Source of the DNA: Tetrapyrgos nigripes
Taxonomy: Eukaryota; Basidiomycota; Agaricomycetes; Agaricales; Campanellaceae
Length of the DNA: 64,000 nt
Direction: 5' to 3'
Assembly (NCBI GenBank): GCA_013368315.1
Contig: JAACJM010000079.1
Coordinates: 1-64,000, forward strand
A model generated the notes under the pieces. That model saw nothing but the letters and a program-made list of their open reading frames with translations. It was not told the origin of the DNA and did not search any database. Each line of letters opens with the position of its first letter. Position 1 is the stretch's first letter. The position numbers and the translations under genes were made by a program. Shown here piece after piece: positions 11,846-22,535 of the stretch.

Positions 11846-12468
11846 TGGCCACCATGGCGCTCCACACCCACACCGCCTTCAATCCTAGTATCAGCGCAAT
11901 CATAAAGGCCGGAATATGGAGGAAACTTAAGCGCCAACCATAGTCAACCATTTTCGCAGCTTAGTTTGCCCAAATACGCGTCGGAAAGGTCGGTGTTGTC
12001 TATCATGCATCACTGGGTGCAGAAGAAAATATAATCAGTGGCATATTCTGAAGATATCTTGAAGATGCTCTGATCTATCAAAATATCCTCAGTGCTTTGT
12101 AGTATCTTCAAGATATCTTCAGAATAAAATGCCCATCATATCTTGATGTGCACGCAGTGCATACTGATCAAATCCGCTCTCTAACCCGTGGATCATGGAT
12201 CATGCATCGGGCCTCTTCTTTTTCTCACAGAGAAGAACACTGTGGGGTCCCCATAGCTGGATTTTCAGACTATCATAGGTTGATATGTCATAATCAACCT
12301 ATGAACTCTGACATCCTATATCGTAGCTTAGAAACTAACCTACAAATCATGCTATTGTAGGTTACAAACTACCCTACCAATCAACCTATCTCAATGCCCA
12401 GAACAAATCATACTGAACCGTAAAAAAAACCTATCATTGACTGAAGTTCAATCAATTTCTTTAGCGTG
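11846..12468. other. Spacer with inverted repeats at the edge of a transposon cluster
   Basis: No gene seen. The stretch contains a perfect 22-nt inverted repeat (12045-12066 with 12104-12125), a short hairpin (12274-12284 with 12293-12303, CATAGGTTGAT and its complement) and scattered AACCTAT/AACCTAC copies. An ATAGGTTGAT copy recurs near 17680 on the far side of the Tnp2 element, which suggests these are subterminal repeats of that element. Confidence 0.5.
12045..12125. repeat. Perfect 22-nt inverted repeat, 37-nt spacer
   Basis: The left arm 12045-12066 begins ATTCTGAAGATATCTTG and the right arm 12104-12125 is its exact reverse complement. The flanks are also loosely symmetric (GGCAT before, ATGCC after). 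It could fold into a stable stem and may be a small foldback element or a terminal fragment of one. No target duplication was found. Confidence 0.7.
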
Positions 12469-15400
12469 TTATTCATCCTGGTCATATAAGGTACGCTTAA
12501 GTACACCACTACGATCAAATAAAACCCATCCCCCTTTGTTCCGATTCTTCGCTCTGGCCATGAGACATTGCACACTCTCTATCCCAATGACATCCAACGG
12601 ACCATAGCCGGAGTAGAAATACATGTCCATTTCATGAAGTGGTTGGGTTTCGTCCAACTTACAGCCACGGATAGCGACAAGGCAAATCTCCTCTCCGGGA
12701 TCCAGTTTCAACGCTACGCAAGCTGCGGGATCTGTAAACCGAATCACGAAAATGTGTTCCAATTGACCATAGAAATCCCTCAAAACCATTTTCGGTCTGT
12801 GGTTTTTTCATTCTTGCATGAATATCAACATAAGCTTCATACTGTAAGATTTGCATTTTAGATACTTGAGATGACTCGGATGTACTATAAAAAGACTAAA
12901 GCTCACCCGAATGAACGTCGCATCTCGACTATCTTCAGCACAGCTACCAACGCGAGATGCATAGATTGTTTCGCCTTCCTCTGAGTCAATTTGTTGAATA
13001 CAACCCCAAACTTCAACCTGTGCTGATGTGAAATGCTGTCGTACAACTCGAATAGTTATACTCCGAGTGTTAAGTCGAGTTAAGTACGAGAGCCGCACAT
13101 ATGCTCGTAGTCAGACCTGCGGAGAGGTGCTGATCAGATGATGATGCTTTTGGTGGGCGGAGAAGCCATTCGGGATCTAGATTTTGGAAATGTCAGTTTG
13201 ACGCTAGCACTCGTAGTGTAGGAAAGCTACTCACTAGATCGAAGTCATGAGGATCCCTGAGAGAGAATAACCTTAGGAGGCCCGAGCCGTAATTCTTCAA
13301 TGACATTATATGCGAGCTTGATTTGCGTCAATTGAGCAATTTCAAGCACATAACGGTCCAGCGAACGATATGGATAACGACGGCTTCTGATGGCAGGCTG
13401 CAAGGAGCCACAGTACCGCTCCATCGGGAAAGCCCAGTAGCACCACACAGGGCCCATAGCCTCTATGCTATCAGCAATATGCAGAAGAGCATGAATTGTA
13501 AGGGGGCAAGTTGACACACGATCAGCTGAATGCTGGTAGTAGTACCTATCCGAAAAGTAATCACTAATTGGCAAAGGAAAAAGTCATGAGCAAACAGAAA
13601 CATGCCTTTCGTACTTCTGAACCCACTTGACAAACCCCACTCGGATTTCGTCAACTTCATCAATTGTAATCTCAAATTGCAGACATTTGTTGAGCAATTT
13701 GACCAATGAGACAAAGTGGTCGTAATACTTCTTTCCCAGCCTCTTCCAAAGCAAAATGGGTCCGAGGTATAATGTCCAGAAAGACCACATCTCCGCCGAA
13801 ACATTGGCCTTTTCATTGGATAAATCCGGTACTCGCGCTCCAAAAGTGGAAGGAATGGTAGAACCAGAAGCGGCTGTCTCAGCCCCAATAGCCTGCCACA
13901 CTGCTTTACTGATTGAGTAACTTTCCGATCCGTCGTCAAGACCTTTGAACTCGCCAGTCCAGTGCAGAATAAGGTTTTTGACAAGGTTCTCCCATATGAG
14001 ATGCATGAAGTCATATGGGAATGACGTAGGAAAGATGAGGGAGTCCAGGAAAGATAATGCTGGTATCTCCTTAATGCCATAAGCACGAGCAAGCCTCTCT
14101 GCCCCAGCATTCATAGTTGAAGCCTGGACTTCAGCTGCTTGAGCGAGGAGTTGTAGATGGGTACGTGTAGGAAGGTTGGCTGGATCATAATGTTTTACCG
14201 CATCCTCGTCGTCGAGCCATTCTCGGTTCAAGGGAACATAGTGAGTGTTCGAATCAGGACCGACGACACCGAGAATAGAGCACATATGACACGGGGACTT
14301 GGCATTATGACCCTTCATGTGCATAAGCATCGAAACTGCTGGAATGTCACCAAACACCACGATAAGATGTGCTCGCAATGGAAAAATGACATTGCTGAGA
14401 GCATCATAGGCCCGGACACCATGTGCTAGACGTGCGAGTTCTTCGAGGAGGGGCCACAAGAAGGAGTCGATGTCATGAGGCTTTTTAGGGCCCGGAATAA
14501 CACAGAGGGAGAGAATGTTTTCGACATGGAAGCGAACATCGGGTGGAAGGTTATAGTTAAAAAGAATGAGTGGCCAGGCAGTCTTCTTGCGGCGTTTGTG
14601 GGGAGCGAAACCATCAGTCGAAAGTCCAAGTGCAATGTCACGGTCGTCTTCAAAGTACTTGTGTACCAAGCGCTCCTTATTGACGTGGACATGGCGGTGC
14701 AGAAGTTTCCGGTATGTAGAGCCGTCAAAAATATTGGAGACCTTCCCAGCCTCGTGTTTGTGATCCTTTGCATGGTACTGCCGTTTCCAAGGGACTCTCA
14801 GTGGTGGATGCCTGGGACATTGCATTAGCGAGCAGTCTATTTGAAGGTGTGTCCATATCTTTGCCATTGGGCCAGAATTGTGACTCGTGGCAATATGGAC
14901 AAGTGTCGAGTTCTGCATGGCGCCCAGTGTAGGCACAGCAAGAGTTTGGACAGCAGTCAGATATCCGAGGCTCTACTCCTGATAGTGCAGAGACACGGGA
15001 ACGTACTCCATCAAGCTTCGGTAGTGGAAGCTGGGATGAATGACGAGGAAAGGCGTAGGGAGTTTTTGCAAATGCCCGGTCAGTTGTATGTTTTGTAAGT
15101 TTGTATGCGTATGCACGACAAATATCTAGATTGTACTCTCCAAGTATCGCTACAAAAAGCATGAGAAAACGTTTAAACGGTCAAAGTAAAAGGTAGACGT
15201 ACCTTCAGAAGCGTCACGCTCATAGTCTGCTCCAAACTGCTCCTCAGCGGAAAGGTTTCCTCGCTGTGTCTGGTACCTCCAGGCAAATTCATTCCAATCA
15301 AAATCTTCCTCATCCTCCTCATTACCATCTCCGTTTTCATCTTCCAACTCTTGAGCGGTCCAATCGTCTGTATCCATAAGGTCCCCTTCGTCTTCAACAT

Positions 15401-15668
15401 CTTCAACATCTTCAACCCATGCACGAACATTTTGCTGTGGAAACAGAAGGCCGTCGGACTGGGGATTGTGGGTAAACTCATCATTACTATCCCAAGCTAT
15501 GTCTTGATGTCCAAAGTCGTTGACTGGCTGCTCCATTTGTGAAGCTGTGGATGGCCGGGCAGTAGATGTTGGATATGGATCAAATAAAAAGGCTTGGTGT
15601 TCTAAAGCCCGTTGTGCGCTGATGAGTTGTTGGCAGTGTTCACACCACTGTTTCTTGGAGCGAGCCAT
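12469..15668 (-). pseudogene. Tnp2-type (CACTA/EnSpm-like) DNA transposase relic
   Basis: The minus strand encodes the basidiomycete Tnp2 transposase. The start is MARSKKQWCEHCQQLISAQRAL, a zinc-binding lead at 15668; then an acidic region, a second zinc motif DCCPNSCCAY...CPYCHES, the core at 13584-14836 (DIALGLSTDGFAPHKRRKK, WPLILFNYNLPPDVRFHVEN, PGPKKPHDIDSFLWPLL, VVFGDIPAVSMLMHMKGHNA, SFPYDFMHLIWENLVKNL), then CPLTIHALLHIADSIEAMGP and a C-terminal block ending at 12469. A GC-AG intron at about 13540-13606 restores frame between KYER and YYYQHS. At least three one-base frameshifts are apparent, near 14870, 13085 and 12790, so the copy is probably inactive. It faces away from a partner gene at 15822. 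The family assignment rests on recalled consensus. Confidence 0.8.
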
Positions 15669-15821
15669 AATGAACTGAGCGAACAGTACTAGTACAGCAA
15701 AGGAGAGAAAGTCGAGAAAACTGAAGCATATGTATAGTCACATGTCTTAAGAAAAAAAAATTGCCGACTGCGTCCTAGCCTACGTTTCCTTGGTAATAAA
15801 CTTGCACTCCTCCACTACCAT

Positions 15822-17386
15822 ATGGCAGAAGATAGCAGCTCTGCCTCTCCTCCCACCTCAGGAAATCAGCCTCAGCCTATAAAGCCTCCTTCCATGACAC
15901 CCACACGCACACAGCCCAACCCCAATAGTGGTTCAACCAGGAAAAAAATGCCATCACACTCTAGGACTAAGACGCAACAAGACAGACAAGCCAGAGACAA
16001 GGAAGGTCACAGTCCAATGGCAATGCGTGACTCCAAGAGGCTAACATACGAAGAGCTGCTCAAAAAATATGAAAAGACAAAAAGTGAGTACAGCCCTGCT
16101 TCTGCAAACGGTAACAAGCACTTGACGTTACCTTGTTCTAGGCGCTCTTCAAAAGTCAAAGCAGAAGCCCCGCAATAAGCTTCGTAAGAACAATGACAAC
16201 CAACGGTCCACTCAGCATGATGACGGCCAGCATGAACCAGCTCCTGGACCATGTGTGGTTGAGCCTACTCCACGTCCTACTCCACGTCCTACCACTACCG
16301 CTTCCCATCCTACCACTACCACTCCCCATCCTACCACTGCCACTCCCCATCCTACTCCACGTCCTACGACTGCCACTTCCCAAGTCAACGGCAAGAGAAA
16401 TGAGGAAGACGCTGTGGTTACTACCATCGAATCCAGTGGCAACAGACATGAACAGAGTACCGAGGAAACTCCAACTGCCGAAGGTGGTGAGGACGGTGCC
16501 CTAAACGAGGTTGCTAAATTACGAGGTGAGTTCTAATTACCTGATTCCTATTGCAAAAACTTACAGTTACATCGTCCGTAATCAGTCGAGCTCGAGAAAG
16601 AGAAGGCAGCCAATGCAGCACTTCGGAACCAGCTCGGAGCTGCTCAAACACAGCAACAAATTCCTCGCCCTGAAGGCTCAAACTGGAACATCTGCAGGGA
16701 AATGAAGTTAAATGGAGAAAAGACTAAATACAATGCCATTGTCGTCAGTATAACTCACCTCCTTCTCTACTCTACCTGATGACGTGTCATACAGAAAAGT
16801 GCCCGTCAGCTCTTCTACAAAAGCGGGATGGATATTGCAGTTCCATGGGGTGATCAACTGTTACAGGATAGAGCTACATATTTGAATGCAGTGAGTGAAT
16901 CAGATGTGGGCGGTATAGTTCTATTCTTATGGACATACCTTTCAGATGCGCACTCATCATCCCTATCTCAACCGGTTCACGGCTGACTGGGCCACCAATT
17001 CAATTATCAACCAATACCTTGGTAACCAGTGCAAGCAACTGTATGACTGCGGCGCACTCGAGCGTCCAGCCAAATTCGCATATTTGAAGAATAATGCCGC
17101 AAAACGGGACCACTCAGGTCGTCAGAAATCCTCATCCACTACGTCCCAAAAGCGCAAAGCCATTACCACCCAGAAGGATCAACGAACAAGAAAACGTCTT
17201 CGCTGCAATGATGGGAGTGAGTCGAGTGGACATGAGACGGAAGGCAGTACTGGGAATGGCAGTGAGGAAGATGACGAGGATAGTGAGAGAGAGTCAAGTG
17301 GCCGCCGCAGTACTAGGAATGGTGAGTGTTCGCCGCCTGCAGTCGGGACTGGGAGTGATGAACAGTGGTCAGAGGAAGAGAAGTAA
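15822..17386 (+). CDS. Partner protein of the Tnp2 element, coiled-coil and low-complexity
   Basis: Five exons (15822-16083, 16142-16525, 16586-16743, 16795-16890, 16946-17386) join in frame to about 446 residues. The N-terminus is Ser/Pro-rich and basic; residues about 125-160 are a Thr/Pro/His repeat encoded by a minisatellite; then comes a short coiled coil (VELEKEKAANAALRNQLGAAQ) and a conserved-looking block, GEKTKYNAIV...ARQLFYKSGMDIAVPWGDQ and YDCGALERPAKFAYLKNNAAKRD. The tail is Lys/Arg-rich then acidic. It is transcribed divergently from the transposase with 153 bp between starts, a layout like the two-gene organisation of CACTA elements, so a DNA-binding accessory role is likely by inference. 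Unlike the transposase, it has no frameshift. The exon 3 donor GTCAGT is weak but required by frame. Confidence 0.7.
16258..16376 (+). repeat. Minisatellite encoding a Thr/Pro/His tract
   Basis: About ten imperfect units of roughly 9-15 nt built from CCTACTCCACGT, CCTACCACTACC and CCCCATCCT. It lies inside exon 2 of the Tnp2 partner gene and preserves the reading frame, so copy-number change would lengthen or shorten the protein tract. Confidence 0.75.
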
Positions 17387-17863
17387 AGTGTGAGAACGAG
17401 GATGGCCTCATGCGCGCGGCCTGACAGCTGCCATCATCATGAACAGAACTTCCTAATAGAAAATACTTACCGCTTCTGTATAGAAGTATTAATATACTTA
17501 CCTTCTTCTTTCATTCGGTTTGAAGGCGTAAATGGCGACGGTCAACGCTCACAATCATACAATCGTAGTTGAAAAAGCACGCTAACATTTGGTTTTATGT
17601 GCACTACGATTGGATAAGTTTCAAGCAGGAGGAGGATTAATTTAAACCTATGGTAAGTGGATCTCGGATGCTCAGTCATAGGTTGATTGTCCCCTTCTAT
17701 AGAGTCAATTTTTTTACAGGCAGATAGTAGGAAAATGAACCTGCAACTACCCAGTGGAAACATGAAGATCAAGCAAGACTAGGTTTATTTCATTGGTTGA
17801 AAATTACCCTGTCCTACCCGCACAGAGGAACCTTCATTTTGTACAACATCCACTTCTTCGGTA
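17387..17863. other. Right flank of the Tnp2 element, end not identified
   Basis: Non-coding. A short hairpin pairs 17561-17569 (AATCGTAGT) with 17603-17611, and an ATAGGTTGAT copy near 17680 matches repeats at 12274. The terminal inverted repeat and target duplication of the CACTA-like element could not be identified with confidence on either side. Confidence 0.4.
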
Positions 17864-18231
17864 CCAAGTCGCACCTAATATGACCAATTGATCGGACTTA
17901 TATAAGGCGTTCCTGCCCCGCTTATCGCCTCTCAAATAAGGCGTTTAGCATATTTCCGGGCAGTTTGATGCCCTTCCATGGGTCCTCCTGCCGTTAAGTC
18001 ATTATAGAGTATTTTGAGCATCAAAATATGTGCAACTGAGCTATTCAAGCATATGGGCATCTATTCATCAAGCGAGATTCACTTTAAGGACTGAGTAGTA
18101 TGTCATATGTTGCCAGGCTTTGTGTGCGATGGTCACCAGTCACCAGTGGCCAGAAGTCAATGGCTGCACCTATCTTCACTGAGAAGTATTACCAGAGTGA
18201 GATTTCATCCAAGTGAATGTCGGGTGATATA

Positions 18232-19858
18232 CAGTGGGTCAAAAAATTGTCCACATGTTTCGCATTTTTGGAAAGATTGCCAATTTAAGCAATACTGAGT
18301 AGAGATATTAAAATGTGGTCAGTGATGGGCAGAAAGCCCTTGATAAACGCTACAATATTCTGTCTGTTTTGTCTTATTTGGCTTAAAACTCATGGAGATA
18401 TGACTGATTTAAAATGGTATGTCATTTGGACAATTTTTTGACATGCAAGTGAAAATACAGAAAGTGCTAGCTCAGTACTTGGTATGCCCTCCTTTGGCCT
18501 TCAACACAGCCTCAATCCTTCTAGGCATGCTCCTGATCAATTTCTGACAATCTTCTTCTGTGATTTCATCCCACTTTTCAGCTGCTCTGTCCCATATTTC
18601 CCAAACTCCAGAGGGTGCTGTGTCATATCCATTGAGCTTGTGTTTGAGGGTTGTCCAGAGGTGTTCAATGGGGTTCAGGTCAGGAGATTGAGCAGGCCAG
18701 CTCATGCAATGGATGTTGTTGTCTTCAAACCACTTGGTGGCCAGTTTTGACTTGTGTTTAGGATCATTGTCTTGCTGAAAAATGGCCACCTCTGGATCAA
18801 CACCCAAAATATCCATGCTCTCCAGAAGGTTGTTCTCCAAAATGTCCACATACTGCTCTGCATTCATCCTGCCCTCCACCTCTGCCATGTTTCCAACTCC
18901 TTCCCACCCCATACATCCCCACACCATGATATTTCCTCCTCCAAATTTGACTGTTTCCACCACATTTCTCTCTCCCAAGGATTCACCCTTCCTCCCCCAC
19001 ACATACTGCTGTCCATCTGACCCATATCGATTGATTTTAGTCTCATCTGACCAAATAACCCTTTTCCAGTCATCCACAGTCCAGTTTCTGTACTTCTGTG
19101 CAAAGTTTAAACGAGCCTTCCTGTGAGCTGCAGTGAGTTTGGGCTTCTTCTTCGTTTTAGATGTGTCCACATCATGCCTGAGAAGGGAATTTCGAATGGT
19201 TTGGGTGGAGGCAGGTTGGTCAAGGAGGGGATTGATGTTTCTGGCCACTTCTGTAGCATTTTCAGCTTTGCCAGTGTTGATTTGTTGGATAGCAGCACGT
19301 TCATCAGTGGTAGACAGCTTTCTAGGACGCCCTGCTTGATGGTTCTCCTTGTCAGGATACATCTCTTTGGCCAGAGAAGCAATCTTTGACTTGGATACCC
19401 CAGTTTTAGCAGAGATTTCCCTGGATGAAGCAGAAGTTTGGAGGAGAGAGAGGATATTGTCTTTCTGGGTGGATGTGATGGGTCTCATGATTTGATGAGG
19501 GCTATAGAACAACTGGATGCCCTTATATATGGTCCAGCTGGCAGCTATGATATCATTATGATGTAGCCATTGCATCATTGTACAACTCCACTTATGATGT
19601 CATCTATGAGACATCACATAGTTACAATACTGATTTTGAAGTGGCAACTCAAAAAATTGTCCAAATGACATACCATTTTAAATCAATCATATCTCCATGA
19701 GTTTTGAGCCAAATAGGACAAATAAAACAGATTATTGTAGCTCTTATCAAGGGCGTTCTGCCCATCACTGACCACATTTCAATATCTCTACTCAGTATTG
19801 CTTAAATTGGCAATCTTTCCAAAAATGCGAAACATGTGGACAATTTTTTGACCCACTG
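18232..19858 (-). mobile_element. Tc1/mariner element, apparently intact, nested
   Basis: The element is 1,627 bp with 209-bp terminal inverted repeats (18232-18440 and 19650-19858) and TA duplications at 18230-18231 and 19859-19860. Outer ends read CAGTGGGTCAAAAAATTGTC, with the CAGT start usual for Tc1. Each repeat is closed on its inner side by an inverted copy of the outer GTCAAAAAATTGTCCA motif, giving a hairpin-like terminus. It encodes an uninterrupted DD34E transposase on the minus strand and interrupts the 8-bp-duplication element at 17872-21309, so it is the younger insertion. Confidence 0.93.
18472..19488 (-). CDS. Tc1-family DD34E transposase
   Basis: A single 338-residue frame with no stop. 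The Met at 19488 is preferred because it begins MRPITSTQKDNILSLLQTS, a typical helix-turn-helix lead; an upstream in-frame Met at 19578 would add 30 untypical residues. Order of domains: paired-like DNA-binding domain (residues about 1-105) with a GRPRK hook, then the DDE catalytic domain with WSDET (first Asp), FQQDNDPKH (second Asp) and PDLNPIEHLW (Glu). There are 34 residues between the second Asp and the Glu, which is the DD34E signature of Tc1. It cuts and pastes the surrounding element at TA sites. All catalytic residues are present, so the copy may be active or very recently so. Confidence 0.93.
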   Translation of the reverse strand: MRPITSTQKDNILSLLQTSASSREISAKTGVSKSKIASLAKEMYPDKENHQAGRPRKLSTTDERAAIQQINTGKAENATEVARNINPLLDQPASTQTIRNSLLRHDVDTSKTKKKPKLTAAHRKARLNFAQKYRNWTVDDWKRVIWSDETKINRYGSDGQQYVWGRKGESLGERNVVETVKFGGGNIMVWGCMGWEGVGNMAEVEGRMNAEQYVDILENNLLESMDILGVDPEVAIFQQDNDPKHKSKLATKWFEDNNIHCMSWPAQSPDLNPIEHLWTTLKHKLNGYDTAPSGVWEIWDRAAEKWDEITEEDCQKLIRSMPRRIEAVLKAKGGHTKY

Positions 19859-19892
19859 TACACCTATACCTTTGTGCAGCGTGAGCTGTGAG

Positions 19893-20195
19893 AATTTGAT
19901 CAAACATCATAAAAGGGAAGTGCGCAAATGTCGGGATTAATCAAGACATCAGTATGACTGCCTTTCGTCCAACAATCGCACATAACTTCTCTGAGGATCT
20001 TCATTAGAGTATTATATACTTGTTGTCTCATATAGGACCAAGCCATGAAAATAATTTGATCAAACACCACAAAAAGGAAGTGCACGTAGATGTCGGGATG
20101 CGCCGGGGTGGCCGGTTGTATGACTGCCTTTCATCATGGCTTCAACAATCGCACATATTTCACTGGCAGATATCTTAGTTATGGGAGTATCACAT
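19893..20195. repeat. Two diverged direct repeats inside the 17872-21309 element
   Basis: Copies start at 19893 and 20053 with AATTTGATCAAACA and share AGGAAGTGC, ATGTCGGGAT, TATGACTGCCTTTC and CAACAATCGCACATA in the same order, with a GC-rich insertion in the second copy. They resemble subterminal repeats more than coding sequence. A fragment with ATGTCGGG also lies at 18216, left of the nested Tc1 insertion. Confidence 0.6.
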
Positions 20196-21317
20196 ATAAT
20201 TGTTATGTTAAAGGGTCATGCGTGAGTATATGGAGTGTTCACGGTCTGTTCTGAGCACCATTATACGTGCCACCAACACGCCACCCCACCCAGCCTGCCG
20301 TGCGGGACTTCTACACCACTGATAGAAGGTCATTAGTAGCTATAAGGGACCATTTTAATCCAAGTATATCCTATAATCATGTTAAGTTGTCTGGAACAAT
20401 ACTTACCTTCAAATCCTACAGGATCTTGTTATAGAACATTGTTCACCTTGTTGCAGAATTGTGACTTTCAGACTTTTTCAAAAACAAACATTACTTCCTG
20501 ATTGTTTCATATATTGAAATTATACATAAAAATATCATGCCAGCTATGATTTCTAATGCTAGCGATGACTGGAAGATGCAGGAGAGCCTCTCGATTCACA
20601 GGACGAGATATTGGACCGATGATGATGTAAGCCTGCTGTAGGTCATTGTCAACTGCGTCGGACCCTTCAATGGCGTCGTCGGCTGCCTTCTATCTTATTG
20701 CAACCACTTGGAGCATACACTAGACACATCTTATAGCCCTTGTGGTGCCCAACTTCCAACTACCACTGATAGACCTGATGCACTTGCTACCCCTATTCCC
20801 AGACTGGGATCGTGTACGAACATACAATCGAGCTCAGTTATCACCCTGTACCCATCTATCATTCATTGTAGCATACTCACCTACTACATCTACTTGTTAC
20901 CTGCACAAGTAGAATCTCGATGTCCACCTCTGAATCTTCCTCTTCGTAAGAATGCTGATATTCATATGTTATTACAGATTATATGAAGCTATCATTGTCT
21001 CAAAATACGTCATGTCTGAGGAGTGGTGGACAGCAATTGTGCTGATTGACTCTCTGTTGAGCCTGGAGGACCTTAGCGGACACTGGGCTTCTGGCTTATT
21101 ATGTGGTGACCATGCTAAGTTTATGTTCTTCAACCTACAACCAGCCTGATACCAGAACACTACTCAAAATACTCTATAATGACTTAAGGGCGGGAAGACC
21201 CATGGAAGGGCATCAAACTGCCCGGAAATATGCTAAACGCCTTATGTGAGAGGCGATAAGCAGGGCAGGAACGCCTTATATAAGTCCGATCAATTGGTCA
21301 TATTAGGTGCCAAGTCG

Positions 21318-22527
21318 ATGGGTACTATTAGATATCCCCGAAAAGCGAGGTGCAAGAAGTTTCGAACCACGAAGTGACAGGGAACCCTCAAAAACGCGTC
21401 ATCTCCCCAGGTCACAGTGCATCACATCAGCTGCCCTCCGACCTTCAGTTTCCCTATAGACCTACATACCTATGGAAATAGCCTGTGATGAGAGCTGGAG
21501 AGCGTTTGATATGTAGTAAAAAACAAAAAAAAATTATCATTATTTGCAGAATAACCAATAGTCATGTACGCGTGATGCGCCAGCCGAATAGGGGCATGAC
21601 CATGCGACGCCCATGGCCATCGCCGAAGTTTTCCCAGGACTTTCATCTTCGACCTCTATCTACCATGTGTTCTACTGAACTCATATTTATCACTTATATG
21701 CTACGGCTGTACTGTTTCAGACTCTATATGACTTTCCTGTGACTTGGGGAACAATGCACATAAATTGATCAATACTCATCTACTTACTACCTCAATGTGA
21801 AGTTCCTTCAAGTTCATTGAACTTCTGCCTGGTCATTTCGTCTAAGTTACCTGGAGTTCAATATGTTTTTAGCCCTTGAGTCCCAGAAATAATTAGCAGG
21901 CAATGCTACAAGACCTTTTATCTGCTTTCTGAATGCGGCAACATCCAGCAACATTCTTGATCCAAAGGAAGAGGGGACAGAATGGAACAGTATGGTACTA
22001 GTAGCGCAGATTTGCACGTTGAAGACGAAGTAACGATGGTGACATTCATGGAGAAAAAATAGAATGAGGAGCGAGCATATCTCCTAGTAAGTATAAGGCA
22101 TAGTACACAACGAATCAACGACGCGCCAAAATCATTCATGTCTTGCGAATGGGAACAAAACATACAAGTGGCGAGCAGAACATCAGATCAAGAATAGTCG
22201 AAGAACAAAACATTTATATGCATGAGAATGATATCAAATGTGCAATGACGAGAAAGAAGACAAAGAATAAGCTATGTGCACAAAGGCCATACTGCGAATG
22301 TAGGACAAGACGGAAGAGCCAGGAAAGAGCAGGAAAAACTCACCCTCCCAAACTGCGTCCTTGTCTCCGAGTATATCCTTGCTAATACCAGAAAAACATC
22401 TCGTCCTCTTCTGAGCCAATGCTCAGTATGCACATGTATCAATCTGTCCGAGTTTTGGTATTGCGAGTGCCGAACGATCTAACTTAGCAGTTAACTCAAG
22501 AAGTAACTTCAAGAAATGCAATTCATC
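21318..22527. other. Intergenic region between two transposons
   Basis: AT-rich with only short frames on both strands. No gene, RNA or further repeat boundary was recognised. Confidence 0.45.
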
Positions 22528-22535
22528 AATATGAC

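Larger units (their letters stand above)
17872..21309. mobile_element. Non-autonomous TIR element with 8-bp target duplication (hAT- or KDZ-like)
   Basis: Terminal inverted repeats of 147 bp, 17872-18018 and 21163-21309, differ at only a few positions; the outer ends read CACCTAATATGACC and its complement. They are flanked by identical 8-bp direct repeats CCAAGTCG at 17864-17871 and 21310-21317. An 8-bp duplication fits the hAT superfamily and also Zisupton-type (KDZ) elements. No transposase reading frame of its own was found, so the element is probably non-autonomous. Its length without the nested Tc1 element would be about 1.8 kb. Inside lie two diverged direct repeats (19893-20010 and 20053-20195). 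Confidence 0.82.

Noticed and set aside
12238..17840. CACTGTGGGG near 12238 as the CACTA terminus, paired with CCCGCACAGAG near 17817
   Set aside because: Only a short imperfect match, without a target duplication; not enough to call element ends.
19489..19578. Longer start of the Tc1 transposase
   Set aside because: The 30 added residues do not resemble transposase sequence, while MRPITSTQKD at 19488 is a typical start.
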